From: an uncultured Pelagibacteraceae bacterium
GTDB lineage: Bacteria; Pseudomonadota; Alphaproteobacteria; Pelagibacterales; Pelagibacteraceae
Length of the DNA: 64,000 nt
Assembly: GCA_902574035.1 (NCBI GenBank)
Contig: CACGMC010000002.1
Coordinates: 202,865-266,864, forward strand
Reading direction: 5' to 3'
The position numbers and the translations under genes are program-made. This document shows, one piece after another, positions 8,205 through 18,687 of the stretch. Below the pieces are notes generated by a model. It did no database searches, was not told the DNA's origin, and saw only the letters and a list, made by a program, of their open reading frames with translations. Each line of letters begins with the position of its first letter. Within the stretch, counting starts at the first letter, position 1.

Positions 8205-10433
8205 TTAAAATGTGGTTCCTAATCTAAAGTTAAAAGATTGATCAATGTCAGTAGTCGCCTTTGAGATATTCTTTGAAAAAATAAATGATAAAGGTCCTGC
8301 AGGAGAAAGCCAGCTTGTATTGACTCCAACTGTGGATCTTATTTTATTTGAATCGTCTATTGTATCGCTGTAGTCAACTCCCCATACATTTCCTGCATCT
8401 AAAAATAATCCTATATCGGCGTTACTTTTTTCTGGGAAAAAATTTGGAAAATTTGCCTCTAAGTTTAAAGATGTAGAGTAGTTTCCACCTATAAAATCAT
8501 CTCCATCTTTTGGTCCTATTTTTCCAGGTTCGAAACCCCTCAGTTTTTTAGAGCTCAAGCTTAGTCTTTGACTAACTCGAACGTCCTCATCACTTATCCC
8601 ATTAACGGCCGTAACGCTAAATTTGAGAGCTCCGATTACATCATCACTGAATTCTTTATAGTGATTTGTTCCAAAACTATTTTTAATATGTGGCTGTTCA
8701 GCATATACTGGAATTTCTTGGTAAAAAGATGTTAAGAATCCTGCTGTTGGCATAAACCTTCTGTCTCTTTTATCTGTGGTAAGGGAATAATCAAATAATA
8801 GGTCAGTTGAACTTCCGGATTGATTTTTAAGTAATTGAGACGCAGTAGTATCAGTAGTCAAGTCATCATATGTAAGGCTAAGACCGGGAGAAAAGAAGAT
8901 ATCTTTAAATCTTTCATAAGATAAACTTACACCTCCTCCTATTACTCTATTTTCATAACCAGAGTCAGATTTGTCATTTTGAATATTTTTTAAATAATAA
9001 GATAACTCTTTACCTGTAAAATTGTAATCTGGATCAGTGTAAGAAATTGAACCTCTTAAAGACTCTTGGCTTACTTCGGCAGCTGCAGAAAGTGTAACAC
9101 CTCTGCCTAACCAATTATTCTCCTTAACGTTAAAGGCAAAAGACCCACCATTAGTTCCTATTCCAGCTCCTGCACTTATTTCTCCAGTAGGCATTTCTTC
9201 TACTTCAATTTTAATTATTTTAGAGTTAGGCATTGATCCTTCAGTAGTAGTTTCTTTAACTGAACCAAAAATTCTTTTTGATTTGATTTGGGAAATTGAT
9301 TTGTCAACTTTTACTTTGCTGTATGGATCTCCTTCATCTAATAGAAGTCCACTTCTTATAACAGTTTCATTAGTTACAGAATTACCTAAAATATCAATTT
9401 TTTCTACAATAATTTTTTGACCTTCAGTGACATTTATTATTAATTCGATTGTATCATTATTTATGATTTCATTAACATTGTGTTCAATGAATTGAAGATC
9501 CTCGTTACTAATAATAAGATCTAATTCATCTAACAGTTTTTTTACTGTAAATGGTGAATAATAACTTCCAATTACCTTTTGATAAATCTTATTAAGAGGT
9601 AAAAAAACCTTCTTATCTAAAACAGGATCAACTTTTGTGCTAATCTTACTTATTTTGTATCTAGTTCCAGCATTAATGTTAAAAGTAATTTCTGCTTGAA
9701 AATCCTCTTTTAGCTCAACTATTTCAGATAAAACTTTTACATCATAATAACCCACAGATTTGTAATAATTTGTAAGTAATCTTTTATCTAACTCAATATT
9801 TGACTGATTTAAGTTAGTATTTCTTGTTAACACTTTCCAAAATTTTGACTCTTGCGAAGTTATTATATCTCTGAGTCTCCTATCTCTTATTTTTCTATCC
9901 CCTTTAAAATTGATTTTTGAAATTTTAGTTTTTTCTCCTTTTTCAATTTCGAAATAGATATTTACTCTTTTCTTTGGAAAATTTTCTACTTTAGATTTTA
10001 CCTCTAAGAAGTTAAAACCGAGTGAAGAATATAATCTTTTAATAATTATTTCATCTTCCACTATTAATGATTTAACAAATGGTCCATTTTTTTTTGATTT
10101 AATATTTTCTTTGATAGCTTCTTTGTACTTGTTAGCATCTTCACCAACAATTATTATTTCATTAATAACTGGGTACTCTACCAATTTGATAAATAAAGTT
10201 TGATCAGTAACTGATATATCAATATTTTCAAAAAAATTTGTAGAATAAAGGTTTTTAATAATTTGATTTATCTTCAAATTGTCAATATTTTGATTTATCG
10301 AGATATCACCATAAACTTTAACGGTTTCATCACTAACTCTTTCGTTCCCTGTGATCTCAATTTTTTTTATGATTTCACCGTTAAGATTACTAGAGAATAA
10401 CAAAAAAGTTATAATTATTAAAATTTTTTTCAT
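8205..10433 (-). CDS. bamA: outer membrane protein assembly factor BamA
   Basis: POTRA repeats and C-terminal barrel ('LRGFEPGKIGPKDGDDFIGGNY', terminal 'SFNFRLGTTF'). Confidence 0.95.
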   Translation of the reverse strand: MKKILIIITFLLFSSNLNGEIIKKIEITGNERVSDETVKVYGDISINQNIDNLKINQIIKNLYSTNFFENIDISVTDQTLFIKLVEYPVINEIIIVGEDANKYKEAIKENIKSKKNGPFVKSLIVEDEIIIKRLYSSLGFNFLEVKSKVENFPKKRVNIYFEIEKGEKTKISKINFKGDRKIRDRRLRDIITSQESKFWKVLTRNTNLNQSNIELDKRLLTNYYKSVGYYDVKVLSEIVELKEDFQAEITFNINAGTRYKISKISTKVDPVLDKKVFLPLNKIYQKVIGSYYSPFTVKKLLDELDLIISNEDLQFIEHNVNEIINNDTIELIINVTEGQKIIVEKIDILGNSVTNETVIRSGLLLDEGDPYSKVKVDKSISQIKSKRIFGSVKETTTEGSMPNSKIIKIEVEEMPTGEISAGAGIGTNGGSFAFNVKENNWLGRGVTLSAAAEVSQESLRGSISYTDPDYNFTGKELSYYLKNIQNDKSDSGYENRVIGGGVSLSYERFKDIFFSPGLSLTYDDLTTDTTASQLLKNQSGSSTDLLFDYSLTTDKRDRRFMPTAGFLTSFYQEIPVYAEQPHIKNSFGTNHYKEFSDDVIGALKFSVTAVNGISDEDVRVSQRLSLSSKKLRGFEPGKIGPKDGDDFIGGNYSTSLNLEANFPNFFPEKSNADIGLFLDAGNVWGVDYSDTIDDSNKIRSTVGVNTSWLSPAGPLSFIFSKNISKATTDIDQSFNFRLGTTF

Positions 10434-11614
10434 TTGTTTTTATCTCTAAAAATTTGCATCGCTCTACTTCTTGTCCAATTATCAATTATTAAAATTGTTT
10501 TTAAATTTGAGGGTTTTTTTATAGCATATTTTCTCATTTTTGGGTCTTTTAAAAGGTCAAATAGATAATTGATAATTGAGCAAAAACTCATATTTTTTTT
10601 TAAAAATTGATCAACAAATATTTCATTAGCTGCATTTAAGATAATTGGCAGTGACGTATATTTGTCCAATATAGGTTTTAGTTTTATAGCTGGAAATTTT
10701 TTAGAATTAACCTTTAAAAAATTTAAATTTTCGACTAGATAATTTTTTTTTGACTTTAAAACTATATTTTTTATTTTTTTAACCTCAAAATTATTTTCAA
10801 ATAAAGCATTGCCTATTGGTATTGACATGTCAGTTTCGAAGTACAAAAATTTGTATAATCCATTTTTAAACTTCACTATCGCATGAACTAAAGATTGCGG
10901 ATGTATTAAAATTTCAATTTTATTAAAATCAATAGAAAATAGTTTTTTGGCCTCAATTACCTCAAAAATTTTATTCATTAAAGTTGCTGAATCTATAGAT
11001 ATTTTTTTTCCCATTTTCCATTTAGGATGATTTATAGCTTGAGATGGTTTGATTTTATTCATCTTGTTTAAAGGATAATTTAAAAATGGTCCTCCTGATG
11101 CTGTTAAATATATTTTTTCAATACTATTTTTGCTTACATTATTTATTAAATTCATTATGGAAAAATGTTCTGAGTCTACAGGCAAAATTTTGACTTTATA
11201 TTTTTTTACAAGTTGTTGGATAACTTCCCATCCACAAATAACAGACTCTTTATTAGCAATGAGTATTTTTTTACTTTTTTTAATTGCACTTAGACTTGGT
11301 TGTAGTCCAGCTATACCAGAAATGGCTAAAATAGAAATATCAGATTTTTTAAATTTATATTTATAAAATTCTTTTGAATTTAATATTGTTACTTTTTTTT
11401 GGGAAAATTCAAACTTAATTTTTTTGTATGTTTTGTCGTCAAAAACTACAAAATAAATTGGTTTATATTTTTTTATTATAAATTTAATTTTTTTATAATT
11501 TTTATACCCAGTTAAAATATAAAACACATATTTTTTATTATTTTTTTCAAATAATTTAAAAGTGGAGTCCCCAATTGAGCCTGTACATCCGTAAATAGAT
11601 AATTTTTTTTTCAT
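10430..11614 (-). CDS. dxr: 1-deoxy-D-xylulose 5-phosphate reductoisomerase
   Basis: 'YGCTGSIGDSTF', 'IANKESVICGW', 'LPVDSEHFSI', 'LTASGGPF'. Confidence 0.95.
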   Translation of the reverse strand: MKKKLSIYGCTGSIGDSTFKLFEKNNKKYVFYILTGYKNYKKIKFIIKKYKPIYFVVFDDKTYKKIKFEFSQKKVTILNSKEFYKYKFKKSDISILAISGIAGLQPSLSAIKKSKKILIANKESVICGWEVIQQLVKKYKVKILPVDSEHFSIMNLINNVSKNSIEKIYLTASGGPFLNYPLNKMNKIKPSQAINHPKWKMGKKISIDSATLMNKIFEVIEAKKLFSIDFNKIEILIHPQSLVHAIVKFKNGLYKFLYFETDMSIPIGNALFENNFEVKKIKNIVLKSKKNYLVENLNFLKVNSKKFPAIKLKPILDKYTSLPIILNAANEIFVDQFLKKNMSFCSIINYLFDLLKDPKMRKYAIKKPSNLKTILIIDNWTRSRAMQIFRDKNK

Positions 11615-12270
11615 TGGGTAAATACTAATATTAAGACGAATGTTAACCCTACAGGTATTCCTAATAAGATTCCATCTATTCTATCAAGTATACCGCCATG
11701 ACCAGGTAAAATATTGCCAGTATTTTTTATTGCAGATTTTCTTTTCAAATAAGAAAAAAATAAATCTCCTAACTGAACACTAAGCGATATAAAAAAACCT
11801 AGAAGAATATTGCTCATAAGTTGGGTATTAAAAATATAACCAAGTAGAAAAGAGCTCATTAAAATTGAAAGTATAAATGAACCTATACTCCCAGATAAAG
11901 TTTTATTTGGACTAATTTTTGTTAATTTTGGTCCCTTAAATATTTTGCCAAATAGAATCCCGCCTATATCTGATGAAATACATATAAGTAAAATAATAAA
12001 TAATATTATTTTAAAATGAATATCATTTAGACCTAAGATAAAAATTAATAAAATAAAGAAGATATATATTGCAAACACACAATTGAGAGAAAAATTTTTA
12101 ATATGATTATTTTTTATTAATTTTTTTGATAATTTTGTAAATTCAACGAAAGATAAAGAAAAAATAACAATAGAAACAAATAGATACACTATTTTGCTTA
12201 GGAACATTAAAATTAATAACAAAAATAAAAATAAACTTGTATTAATTCTTTTGCTTATTTCTGATTTCAA
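11611..12270 (-). CDS. cdsA: phosphatidate cytidylyltransferase
   Basis: Membrane protein; 'SPNKTLSGSIGSF', 'KRKSAIKNTGNILPGHGGILDRIDG'. Confidence 0.93.
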   Translation of the reverse strand: MKSEISKRINTSLFLFLLLILMFLSKIVYLFVSIVIFSLSFVEFTKLSKKLIKNNHIKNFSLNCVFAIYIFFILLIFILGLNDIHFKIILFIILLICISSDIGGILFGKIFKGPKLTKISPNKTLSGSIGSFILSILMSSFLLGYIFNTQLMSNILLGFFISLSVQLGDLFFSYLKRKSAIKNTGNILPGHGGILDRIDGILLGIPVGLTFVLILVFTQ

Positions 12271-12942
12271 TTAGATTCCTCCAAAATTTCTTTTTGCTTT
12301 ATAATAATGTTTTAAAACTTTATGTAAATCTTTTGGTGAAAAGTCAGGCCACAACTTATCTAAGAAATATAACTCTGTATATGCTAGTTGCCATAACATG
12401 AAATTACTTAATCTTTTTTTTCCTCCAGTTCTTATTAAAATATCAGGGTCTGGGATGTTTTTTGTGTATAAATTATTTTGAACATTTTTTTCTGAAATAT
12501 TTTTTGATTTAATTTTTTTGAAAGTACTCATTAATTCTTTTTTGGATCCATAGTTTAAGGCTAGATTAACTAAAATTCTTTTATTTTTTTTTGTTTTTCT
12601 TACTGTTTCTTTTAAAATAAATTTTAGCTTATTAGGTAATTTATTTAATTCTCCGATAATATTTATCTTAATATCGTTATGGATTACATTCTGTAATTCT
12701 GATTTAAAGTAAGAACTTACTAAATTAAATAGAAAATTTATCTCTGTTTTTGGTCTTTTCCAATTTTCAGTTGAAAAAACATAGAATGTTACTACGGGTA
12801 TCTTAAATTTAATTGACGACTCTACTATTTTCTTTACTGTTTTTACCCCAGCATAATGTCCTGAGTTCCTGTTATTTTTTTTTTTCTTCCCCCACCTTCC
12901 ATTTCCATCCATAATGAATGCAACGTGGTTAAGTTTATTCAT
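12271..12942 (-). CDS. uppS: undecaprenyl diphosphate synthase
   Basis: 'HVAFIMDGNGRWGKKK', 'YVFSTENWKRP', 'DILIRTGGKKRLSNFMLWQLAYTELYF'. Confidence 0.95.
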   Translation of the reverse strand: MNKLNHVAFIMDGNGRWGKKKKNNRNSGHYAGVKTVKKIVESSIKFKIPVVTFYVFSTENWKRPKTEINFLFNLVSSYFKSELQNVIHNDIKINIIGELNKLPNKLKFILKETVRKTKKNKRILVNLALNYGSKKELMSTFKKIKSKNISEKNVQNNLYTKNIPDPDILIRTGGKKRLSNFMLWQLAYTELYFLDKLWPDFSPKDLHKVLKHYYKAKRNFGGI

Positions 12943-13499
12943 AATTGTAAGACTTCTTTTTCTTTTTCTGAAGTTATTTTTTCTATGAGAGATATGTGAT
13001 TGTCTGTAAGTTTTTGTGTACTTTTTTCATAATTTTCATTTTCGTCCTCAGTAATTTTCTTTTCTTTAAGTTTTTTCTTCAGTTCTTCATTGGCTTCTCG
13101 TCTAATATTTCTAATTGAAACTTTATTCTTCTCTGTCATACTTTTTAATACTTTAATTAATTCTTTTCTTCTTTCTTCTGTTAAGTCTGGTATTCTTATC
13201 CTAATTATCTGACCATCAATCTGTGGATTAATTCCTAAATCTGATTTTTGAATAGCGCTATCGATTAATCCAACATTTCCTTTGTCCCAAACCTGAACTG
13301 TTATTAGTCTAGCTTCTGGAACTGATATAGTTCCAAGTTGATTAATTGGCATCATTTGTCCATAAACATCTACCTTAATCATATCTAACATAGACGAATT
13401 AGCTCTACCTGTTCTTAAAGTCGAAATTTCTTTTTTAAATGATTGAATTGTTTTATCCATTTTTAAAGAATAATTTTTTTCATTAAATTCACTACTCAT
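12939..13499 (-). CDS. frr: ribosome recycling factor
   Basis: 'LRTGRANSSMLDMIKVDVYG', 'RIRIPDLTEERRKELIKV'. Confidence 0.96.
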   Translation of the reverse strand: MSSEFNEKNYSLKMDKTIQSFKKEISTLRTGRANSSMLDMIKVDVYGQMMPINQLGTISVPEARLITVQVWDKGNVGLIDSAIQKSDLGINPQIDGQIIRIRIPDLTEERRKELIKVLKSMTEKNKVSIRNIRREANEELKKKLKEKKITEDENENYEKSTQKLTDNHISLIEKITSEKEKEVLQL

Positions 13500-14357
13500 T
13501 TAAATACCCTCTCCCACTTTAATTCTTACAAAATCAATGATTTTAATTTCATCATTTTTTTTTCTCTCATTAAGAATATCTGAAACCTTTTTTTTGGGAT
13601 CCATAATCCAAATTTGATTTAAAAGTGTGTTGTCAGATATAAATTTATTAATTTTACCTTTTGATATTTTTTCTGCAATTTCTCCCTTTTTACCTGAATT
13701 AGCTAATTCCGCTTTGATTATTTCTAGCTCTTTATCAATTATTTCTTTTTTCAAATCAGACTTATCAATTGCTAAGGGGCCGGAGGCTGCAATATGCATA
13801 GCAATTTTTTGTCCCAAGTCTTTGTCTTCGTTGTTATTTATTTTCACTATAGAAACAATTTTTCCAATATTTTTTTCAACAGCCGAATGAACATAAAAGT
13901 AATTCTTACCACCTTGTTTATTAAAGAACTTGGATCTTCTAATGGTAATTTTTTCACCGATTTTTGATATAAGTGAAATTAAATTATCATCAACTGACTT
14001 TCCATTTTCCATTTTTGATGATTTTATTTTCTCAATATCACCAGACGACTCAAAATTAATTTTTGAAATTTCTTTACAGAAATTTAGAAAATCTTTATTT
14101 TTAGCTACAAAATCTGTTTCGCTATTTATTTCCACGACAGCTACCTCATCTGCTTTATCAAAAACTAACGCTAAACCTTCTGATGCGTTTCTACTCATTT
14201 TCTTTGAAGCTTTTGCAATTCCTTTTTTTCTCAAAAACTCTATAGATTTTTCTATATCTCCGTTATTTTCTTCAATGGCAGTTTTGCAATCTTTAAAACC
14301 TACACCAGTAAGTTCTCTCAATTTTTTAACGTTTATGAGTAAATCTTTATTTGACAT
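13500..14357 (-). CDS. tsf: translation elongation factor Ts
   Basis: 'LRELTGVGFKDCKTAIEENNGDIEKSIEFLRKKG', 'VEINSETDFVAKN', 'MHIAASGPLAI'. Confidence 0.95.
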   Translation of the reverse strand: MSNKDLLINVKKLRELTGVGFKDCKTAIEENNGDIEKSIEFLRKKGIAKASKKMSRNASEGLALVFDKADEVAVVEINSETDFVAKNKDFLNFCKEISKINFESSGDIEKIKSSKMENGKSVDDNLISLISKIGEKITIRRSKFFNKQGGKNYFYVHSAVEKNIGKIVSIVKINNNEDKDLGQKIAMHIAASGPLAIDKSDLKKEIIDKELEIIKAELANSGKKGEIAEKISKGKINKFISDNTLLNQIWIMDPKKKVSDILNERKKNDEIKIIDFVRIKVGEGI

Positions 14358-14374
14358 TAATCGATATTCTTAAA

Positions 14375-15163
14375 TTATTTTTTTTGAAGATTTTTTTTAT
14401 CTGACTTGATGGTCTTGTTCTTAATCTTTTTTTGATCAATTTTAGACATTTTTTTTTCATCATCGATATTTTTTTCAATAAATTTTTCTGCGTCTTTAAT
14501 AGTGCTTTTTAAAAGATCGCAATATAAATTTATTGACCTTCTTGCATCGTCGTTTCCGGGAATTGGGAAATTTATTCCAGTTGGGTCTGAATTTGTGTCT
14601 AACACGGCAATAATTGGTATATCTAATTTTTTAGCTTCATTTACCGCTAAAGACTCGATATTTGTATCGATTATAAAAATAAGATTTGGAAGTTTTTTCA
14701 TTTCAGATATTCCACCCAATGATCTTTGAAGTTTATCACGTTCTTTTCCAAATTTAATAATTTCTTTTTTTGTAAATCCCATATTATCTTTGGATAATTG
14801 GTCATCGAGATGTTTCAATCTTTTTATTGAATTTTGAATTGTGTTCCAGTTAGTTAACATGCCGCCTAGCCATCGGTAATTAACGTAATATTGAGATGTT
14901 TCTTTAGCAAGATCACTCACCTGTTCTGAAGCTTGTTTTTTTGTTGATACAATCAAAATTTTTCCTCCAGATGCAATACATTTGTGAACTTCAACTAATG
15001 CATTTTTAAGGAAATTAACTGTTTGAGTTAAATCAATTATATGAATAGAATTTTTCTCTCCAAAAATGAAGCTTTTCATTTTTGGATTCCATCTCAAAGT
15101 CTTGTGACCCAGGTGAACACCTGCCTCTAATAATTGTTTTATATTTACTTCTGGTACTTTCAT
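14375..15163 (-). CDS. rpsB: 30S ribosomal protein S2 (start moved to [12 protein letters not shown])
   Basis: '[25 protein letters not shown]', '[15 protein letters not shown]'. The ORF-track extension (15164..15196) lies in the structured leader. Confidence 0.95.
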   Translation of the reverse strand: MKVPEVNIKQLLEAGVHLGHKTLRWNPKMKSFIFGEKNSIHIIDLTQTVNFLKNALVEVHKCIASGGKILIVSTKKQASEQVSDLAKETSQYYVNYRWLGGMLTNWNTIQNSIKRLKHLDDQLSKDNMGFTKKEIIKFGKERDKLQRSLGGISEMKKLPNLIFIIDTNIESLAVNEAKKLDIPIIAVLDTNSDPTGINFPIPGNDDARRSINLYCDLLKSTIKDAEKFIEKNIDDEKKMSKIDQKKIKNKTIKSDKKNLQKK

Positions 15164-15230
15164 ATTTTTCCGGTTTATCCACCACAACTGCTCCAATTCG
15201 GACCGGGGGGAATTACCCTTAAAGTTGTGT
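15164..15230 (-). ncRNA. Candidate structured cis-regulatory leader of rpsB (nested stems plus pseudoknot over the ribosome-binding region)
   Basis: Minus strand: outer stem CACAACT(15229-15223)/AGTTGTG(15189-15183); inner stem AATTC(15214-15210)/GAATT(15199-15195); loop CCGGT(15206-15202) complementary to ACCGG(15174-15170) just upstream of the ATG at 15163. Confidence 0.7.
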
Positions 15231-15245
15231 GCGAAATTAAGCTTT

Positions 15246-15251
15246 ATTATA
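15246..15251 (-). promoter_or_regulatory. Probable -10 element of rpsB promoter
   Basis: Perfect TATAAT on minus strand in the 80-bp rpsB-dnaE gap, ~15 bp upstream of the leader stem; a TTGCTT -35-like element lies upstream with a short (~15 bp) spacer. Confidence 0.55.
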
Positions 15252-15276
15252 ATTTATTCATCTAAAAAGCAAGTAT

Positions 15277-18200
15277 TTAAAAAGTTATTTTTTTTACGTA
15301 TTCTCTATTTTTTACTTCGTTAAATAATTTTAAATCAAATTTTCTTGGATTTTCAAGTTTAATCGTAAATTTTGTATCCTTCTGTCTTATTATTAATTGA
15401 ACTTCGGTTTCTCCTTTTTGTTGCAAAAGTTTTTTCAATTCTGAAAAATCTTGTTTATCATCAATTTCAATAAAAACTTTTTTATAATTGTTATTTATTA
15501 AATTATCTAAAGAGATAATTTTCTTAACATTAATTCTTTTTTGATCCCCGCCAGTATCTTTAAACAAAGTAATTACAAAAGACTCGCCCTCCTTAAGAAT
15601 ATCTCTATTTTTAATAAGAATTTCAGAAAAGATGAAAAGTTCGTATTCACCAAAATTATCACTGAATTTAGCAATAGCAAAAGGTGTTCCTTTGGAACTT
15701 TTTTTTTCTTGTATAGACATTAAAGTGCCTGCGATTAAACCATCATTTTTTTTATCTAAAATAAACTCTCTATAGGGTTTTATATTCAGTTGTGAAAAAA
15801 TATTTCTATAATTATTTAATGGATGATCAGAGATATAAAAGCCTAGTGATTTAAATTCCTCACTTAGAAGTTCTTTCGTGCTCCATTTTTCATCAGTATT
15901 GAGTCTTAATTTCTCAAGTTTGTCTTCATCTACATCATCAAATAAATTACTTTGTTTACTGATTTTTTCTTCATGATATATCTTGTTTAGTTGAATTAAT
16001 TTTGGAATTGTAACAAATATTCCCTTTCTGTTTTTTTCAAGTTTATCAAAGGCACCAGATTTTACTAACCCTTCTAATTGTAATTTATTAATATCTTTTG
16101 GATTAACTCTTTTGATAAAATCCATAAGCGATTTGAATTTTCCATTCGACTCCCTTTCTTTGACTAGATTAGAGATAGCTTCACTTCCTACATTTTTTAT
16201 AGCGCCTAACCCATACAAAATAGTATTTTTGGAAGTTTTAAAATCTCCAAAACACTCATTTATATCCGGTCTTACTACACTCACTTCAAGTCTTTTTAAT
16301 TCATCGACAAATTCCCTTAATTTATTCGTGTTTGTTGTTTCAGTAGACATTGTTGACGCAATAAATTCCTCTGTATGATAAGTTTTTAAATAAGCTGTCT
16401 GGAAAGCAATTAAGGCATATGCTGCAGCATGACTTTTGTTAAATCCATATTCTGCAAATGGCTCAATTTTAGTGAAAATATAATTAGCTAAATCTTTTTT
16501 AATACCATTTTTAATGGCTCCATTTACAAATCTTTCTTTTTGTTTTTCTAATTCAGCTCGTTTTTTCTTACCCATTGCTCTACGTAAAATATCAGCTTCT
16601 CCTGCGGAAAAACCGGCTAAAGTTTGAGCAATTTGCATTACCTGTTCTTGGTATATTATTATTCCGTAAGTTGTTTCCAATATTTTTTTTAAACTTGGGT
16701 GAATATAATCAGGTTCTCTGAGACCATTTTTACAATCATTATATATTGGTATATTGCTCATCGGACCAGGCCTATACAAAGCAACCAATGCGATTATATC
16801 GTCAAATTTATTTGGCTTCATTTGTTTTATAGCTTCTCTCATCCCAGTGCTCTCTAATTGGAACAGGCCTGTCGTTTCGCCTGTAGATAAAAGATCAAAT
16901 ACTTTTTTATCTTTTAAATTAATTTTTGTTATATCTAATACTAAATTTTTTTTATTTATCATTTTTACTGTTTTATCTATTACTGTTAACGTTTTTAAAC
17001 CAAGTAAATCGAATTTTACGAGACCAGCATTTTCTGATGAATACATGTCATATTGAGTGGATGGTAAAGGTAATTTTGATGAATGATCAATATAGAGTGG
17101 TATTTGATCAGAAAGTTCTTTTCCTGCAATTACGACTCCCGCAGCATGCGTAGCCATATTTCTATTTAAGCCCTCTAATTGCAGAGACAATTCAATTAAT
17201 TTTTTCACTTTTAAACTTTGATTTATTTCATTTTGAAATCGCGGTTCTCTATTAATAGACTCTTGTAAAGTTAAAGGTCGAGATGGATCAAAAGGTATCA
17301 TTTTACAAATCTTATCTACATGACCATAGGGTAGTCCTAAAACACGCCCAATGTCTCTTAAAGCCATTCTAGCTTTTAATTTGCCAAAAGTGATTATATG
17401 GGCTACGCCTCTACCATATTTCTGTTTAAGATATTCAAAGACTTTGTCTCTTTTTTCCTCACAAAAATCTATGTCAAAATCTGGCATTGAAATACGATCG
17501 GGATTTAAAAATCGCTCGAAAATTAAATCAAATTCGATTGGATCTAAATCAGTTATATCAAGACTATAAGCAACCAGTGAGCCTGCTCCTGAACCTCTTC
17601 CAGGACCTACTGGTATTGCATTTTTCTTCGCCCATCTAATATAGTCTGAGACTATTAAAAAATAACTTGGATAATTCATTGAGTTTATAATATTAATTTC
17701 ATGATTTAATCTGTCATAATATAACTGTTTTAATCTTTCTTGATCTTTATCCTTGTTTTTTAAAAAGATAAAATTTTTTAGTCTCTTTTCTAAACCTAAT
17801 TGAGCTTGTATTAATAATTCTTGCTCTGCAGTTTTATTTTCATTTAAAGCAAGGGTTGGTAAAAGAGGTTTAGTTTTTTTTGGTTTAAAGCTAAATTTTT
17901 TTGGAAAATTGTAATTATTTTCTAAAGCTTCTGGGATGTCTTTAAATAAATCTTTTAAATCACTTAAATCTCTTAAAAAATGGTTATTTTTTAATTTTTT
18001 TCTATTTTTATCGTCTACAAATGTTTTTTCTCCAACACAAATCAGTGCATCATGAGCTTCGGCCATATCTTTTTTAATATAAAAAACTTCTTGAGAAGAA
18101 ATTAGGGGAACCATCAGTTCAGATGAGATTGAAATTAAAAAATCTTCATAATTTTTCTCATCGTCCTCTTGATGTCTTTGAATTTCTAAATAAAAATTAT

Positions 18201-18687
18201 CTTTAAAAGTGTCATTAAGTTTTCTTAATAAAACTTTAATTAAATTTAATTTATTCAATTTAAATAATTTACCGAATAAATCATATATAGTTCCAGATAA
18301 AACCAGTAACCCACTTGAATTATCAAATAAATTTTTTAAATCACAGTAAGGTTCGGAATTGGCTTCACTCTCTAAATAGCTTAAAGATGATAATTTGGTT
18401 AAATTTTTATATCCCTCTTTTGTTTTAGCAAATATTGGTAATTTTCCTATTAAATTTTCAACTTTAAAATTTATTTGTGATCCGATAATTGGTTGGGTCC
18501 CTACTTTGCTAATCTTTTCTGCAAACTCCAAAGCGCCACATAAATTTAGACTATCACACAATCCTATAGCTTTAATTTTATTACTTTTGCAATATTCTGC
18601 TAATTCTTCAATTTTGACTGCGCCTTCACAAATAGAATACTGGGAGTGAATTTTAAAATTAATAAAATGAGGCTCATTTTTTTCCAT
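15277..18687 (-). CDS. dnaE: DNA polymerase III subunit alpha
   Basis: PHP domain start; 'GPGRGSGAGSLVAYSLDITDLDPIEFDLIFERFLNPDRISMPDFDIDFC'; 'RRAMGKKKRAELEKQ'. Confidence 0.96.
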   Translation of the reverse strand: MEKNEPHFINFKIHSQYSICEGAVKIEELAEYCKSNKIKAIGLCDSLNLCGALEFAEKISKVGTQPIIGSQINFKVENLIGKLPIFAKTKEGYKNLTKLSSLSYLESEANSEPYCDLKNLFDNSSGLLVLSGTIYDLFGKLFKLNKLNLIKVLLRKLNDTFKDNFYLEIQRHQEDDEKNYEDFLISISSELMVPLISSQEVFYIKKDMAEAHDALICVGEKTFVDDKNRKKLKNNHFLRDLSDLKDLFKDIPEALENNYNFPKKFSFKPKKTKPLLPTLALNENKTAEQELLIQAQLGLEKRLKNFIFLKNKDKDQERLKQLYYDRLNHEINIINSMNYPSYFLIVSDYIRWAKKNAIPVGPGRGSGAGSLVAYSLDITDLDPIEFDLIFERFLNPDRISMPDFDIDFCEEKRDKVFEYLKQKYGRGVAHIITFGKLKARMALRDIGRVLGLPYGHVDKICKMIPFDPSRPLTLQESINREPRFQNEINQSLKVKKLIELSLQLEGLNRNMATHAAGVVIAGKELSDQIPLYIDHSSKLPLPSTQYDMYSSENAGLVKFDLLGLKTLTVIDKTVKMINKKNLVLDITKINLKDKKVFDLLSTGETTGLFQLESTGMREAIKQMKPNKFDDIIALVALYRPGPMSNIPIYNDCKNGLREPDYIHPSLKKILETTYGIIIYQEQVMQIAQTLAGFSAGEADILRRAMGKKKRAELEKQKERFVNGAIKNGIKKDLANYIFTKIEPFAEYGFNKSHAAAYALIAFQTAYLKTYHTEEFIASTMSTETTNTNKLREFVDELKRLEVSVVRPDINECFGDFKTSKNTILYGLGAIKNVGSEAISNLVKERESNGKFKSLMDFIKRVNPKDINKLQLEGLVKSGAFDKLEKNRKGIFVTIPKLIQLNKIYHEEKISKQSNLFDDVDEDKLEKLRLNTDEKWSTKELLSEEFKSLGFYISDHPLNNYRNIFSQLNIKPYREFILDKKNDGLIAGTLMSIQEKKSSKGTPFAIAKFSDNFGEYELFIFSEILIKNRDILKEGESFVITLFKDTGGDQKRINVKKIISLDNLINNNYKKVFIEIDDKQDFSELKKLLQQKGETEVQLIIRQKDTKFTIKLENPRKFDLKLFNEVKNREYVKKITF

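Noticed and set aside
15164-15196. N-terminal extension of rpsB ([11 protein letters not shown])
   Set aside because: Conserved S2 begins at [12 protein letters not shown]; the extension is explained by the structured leader.
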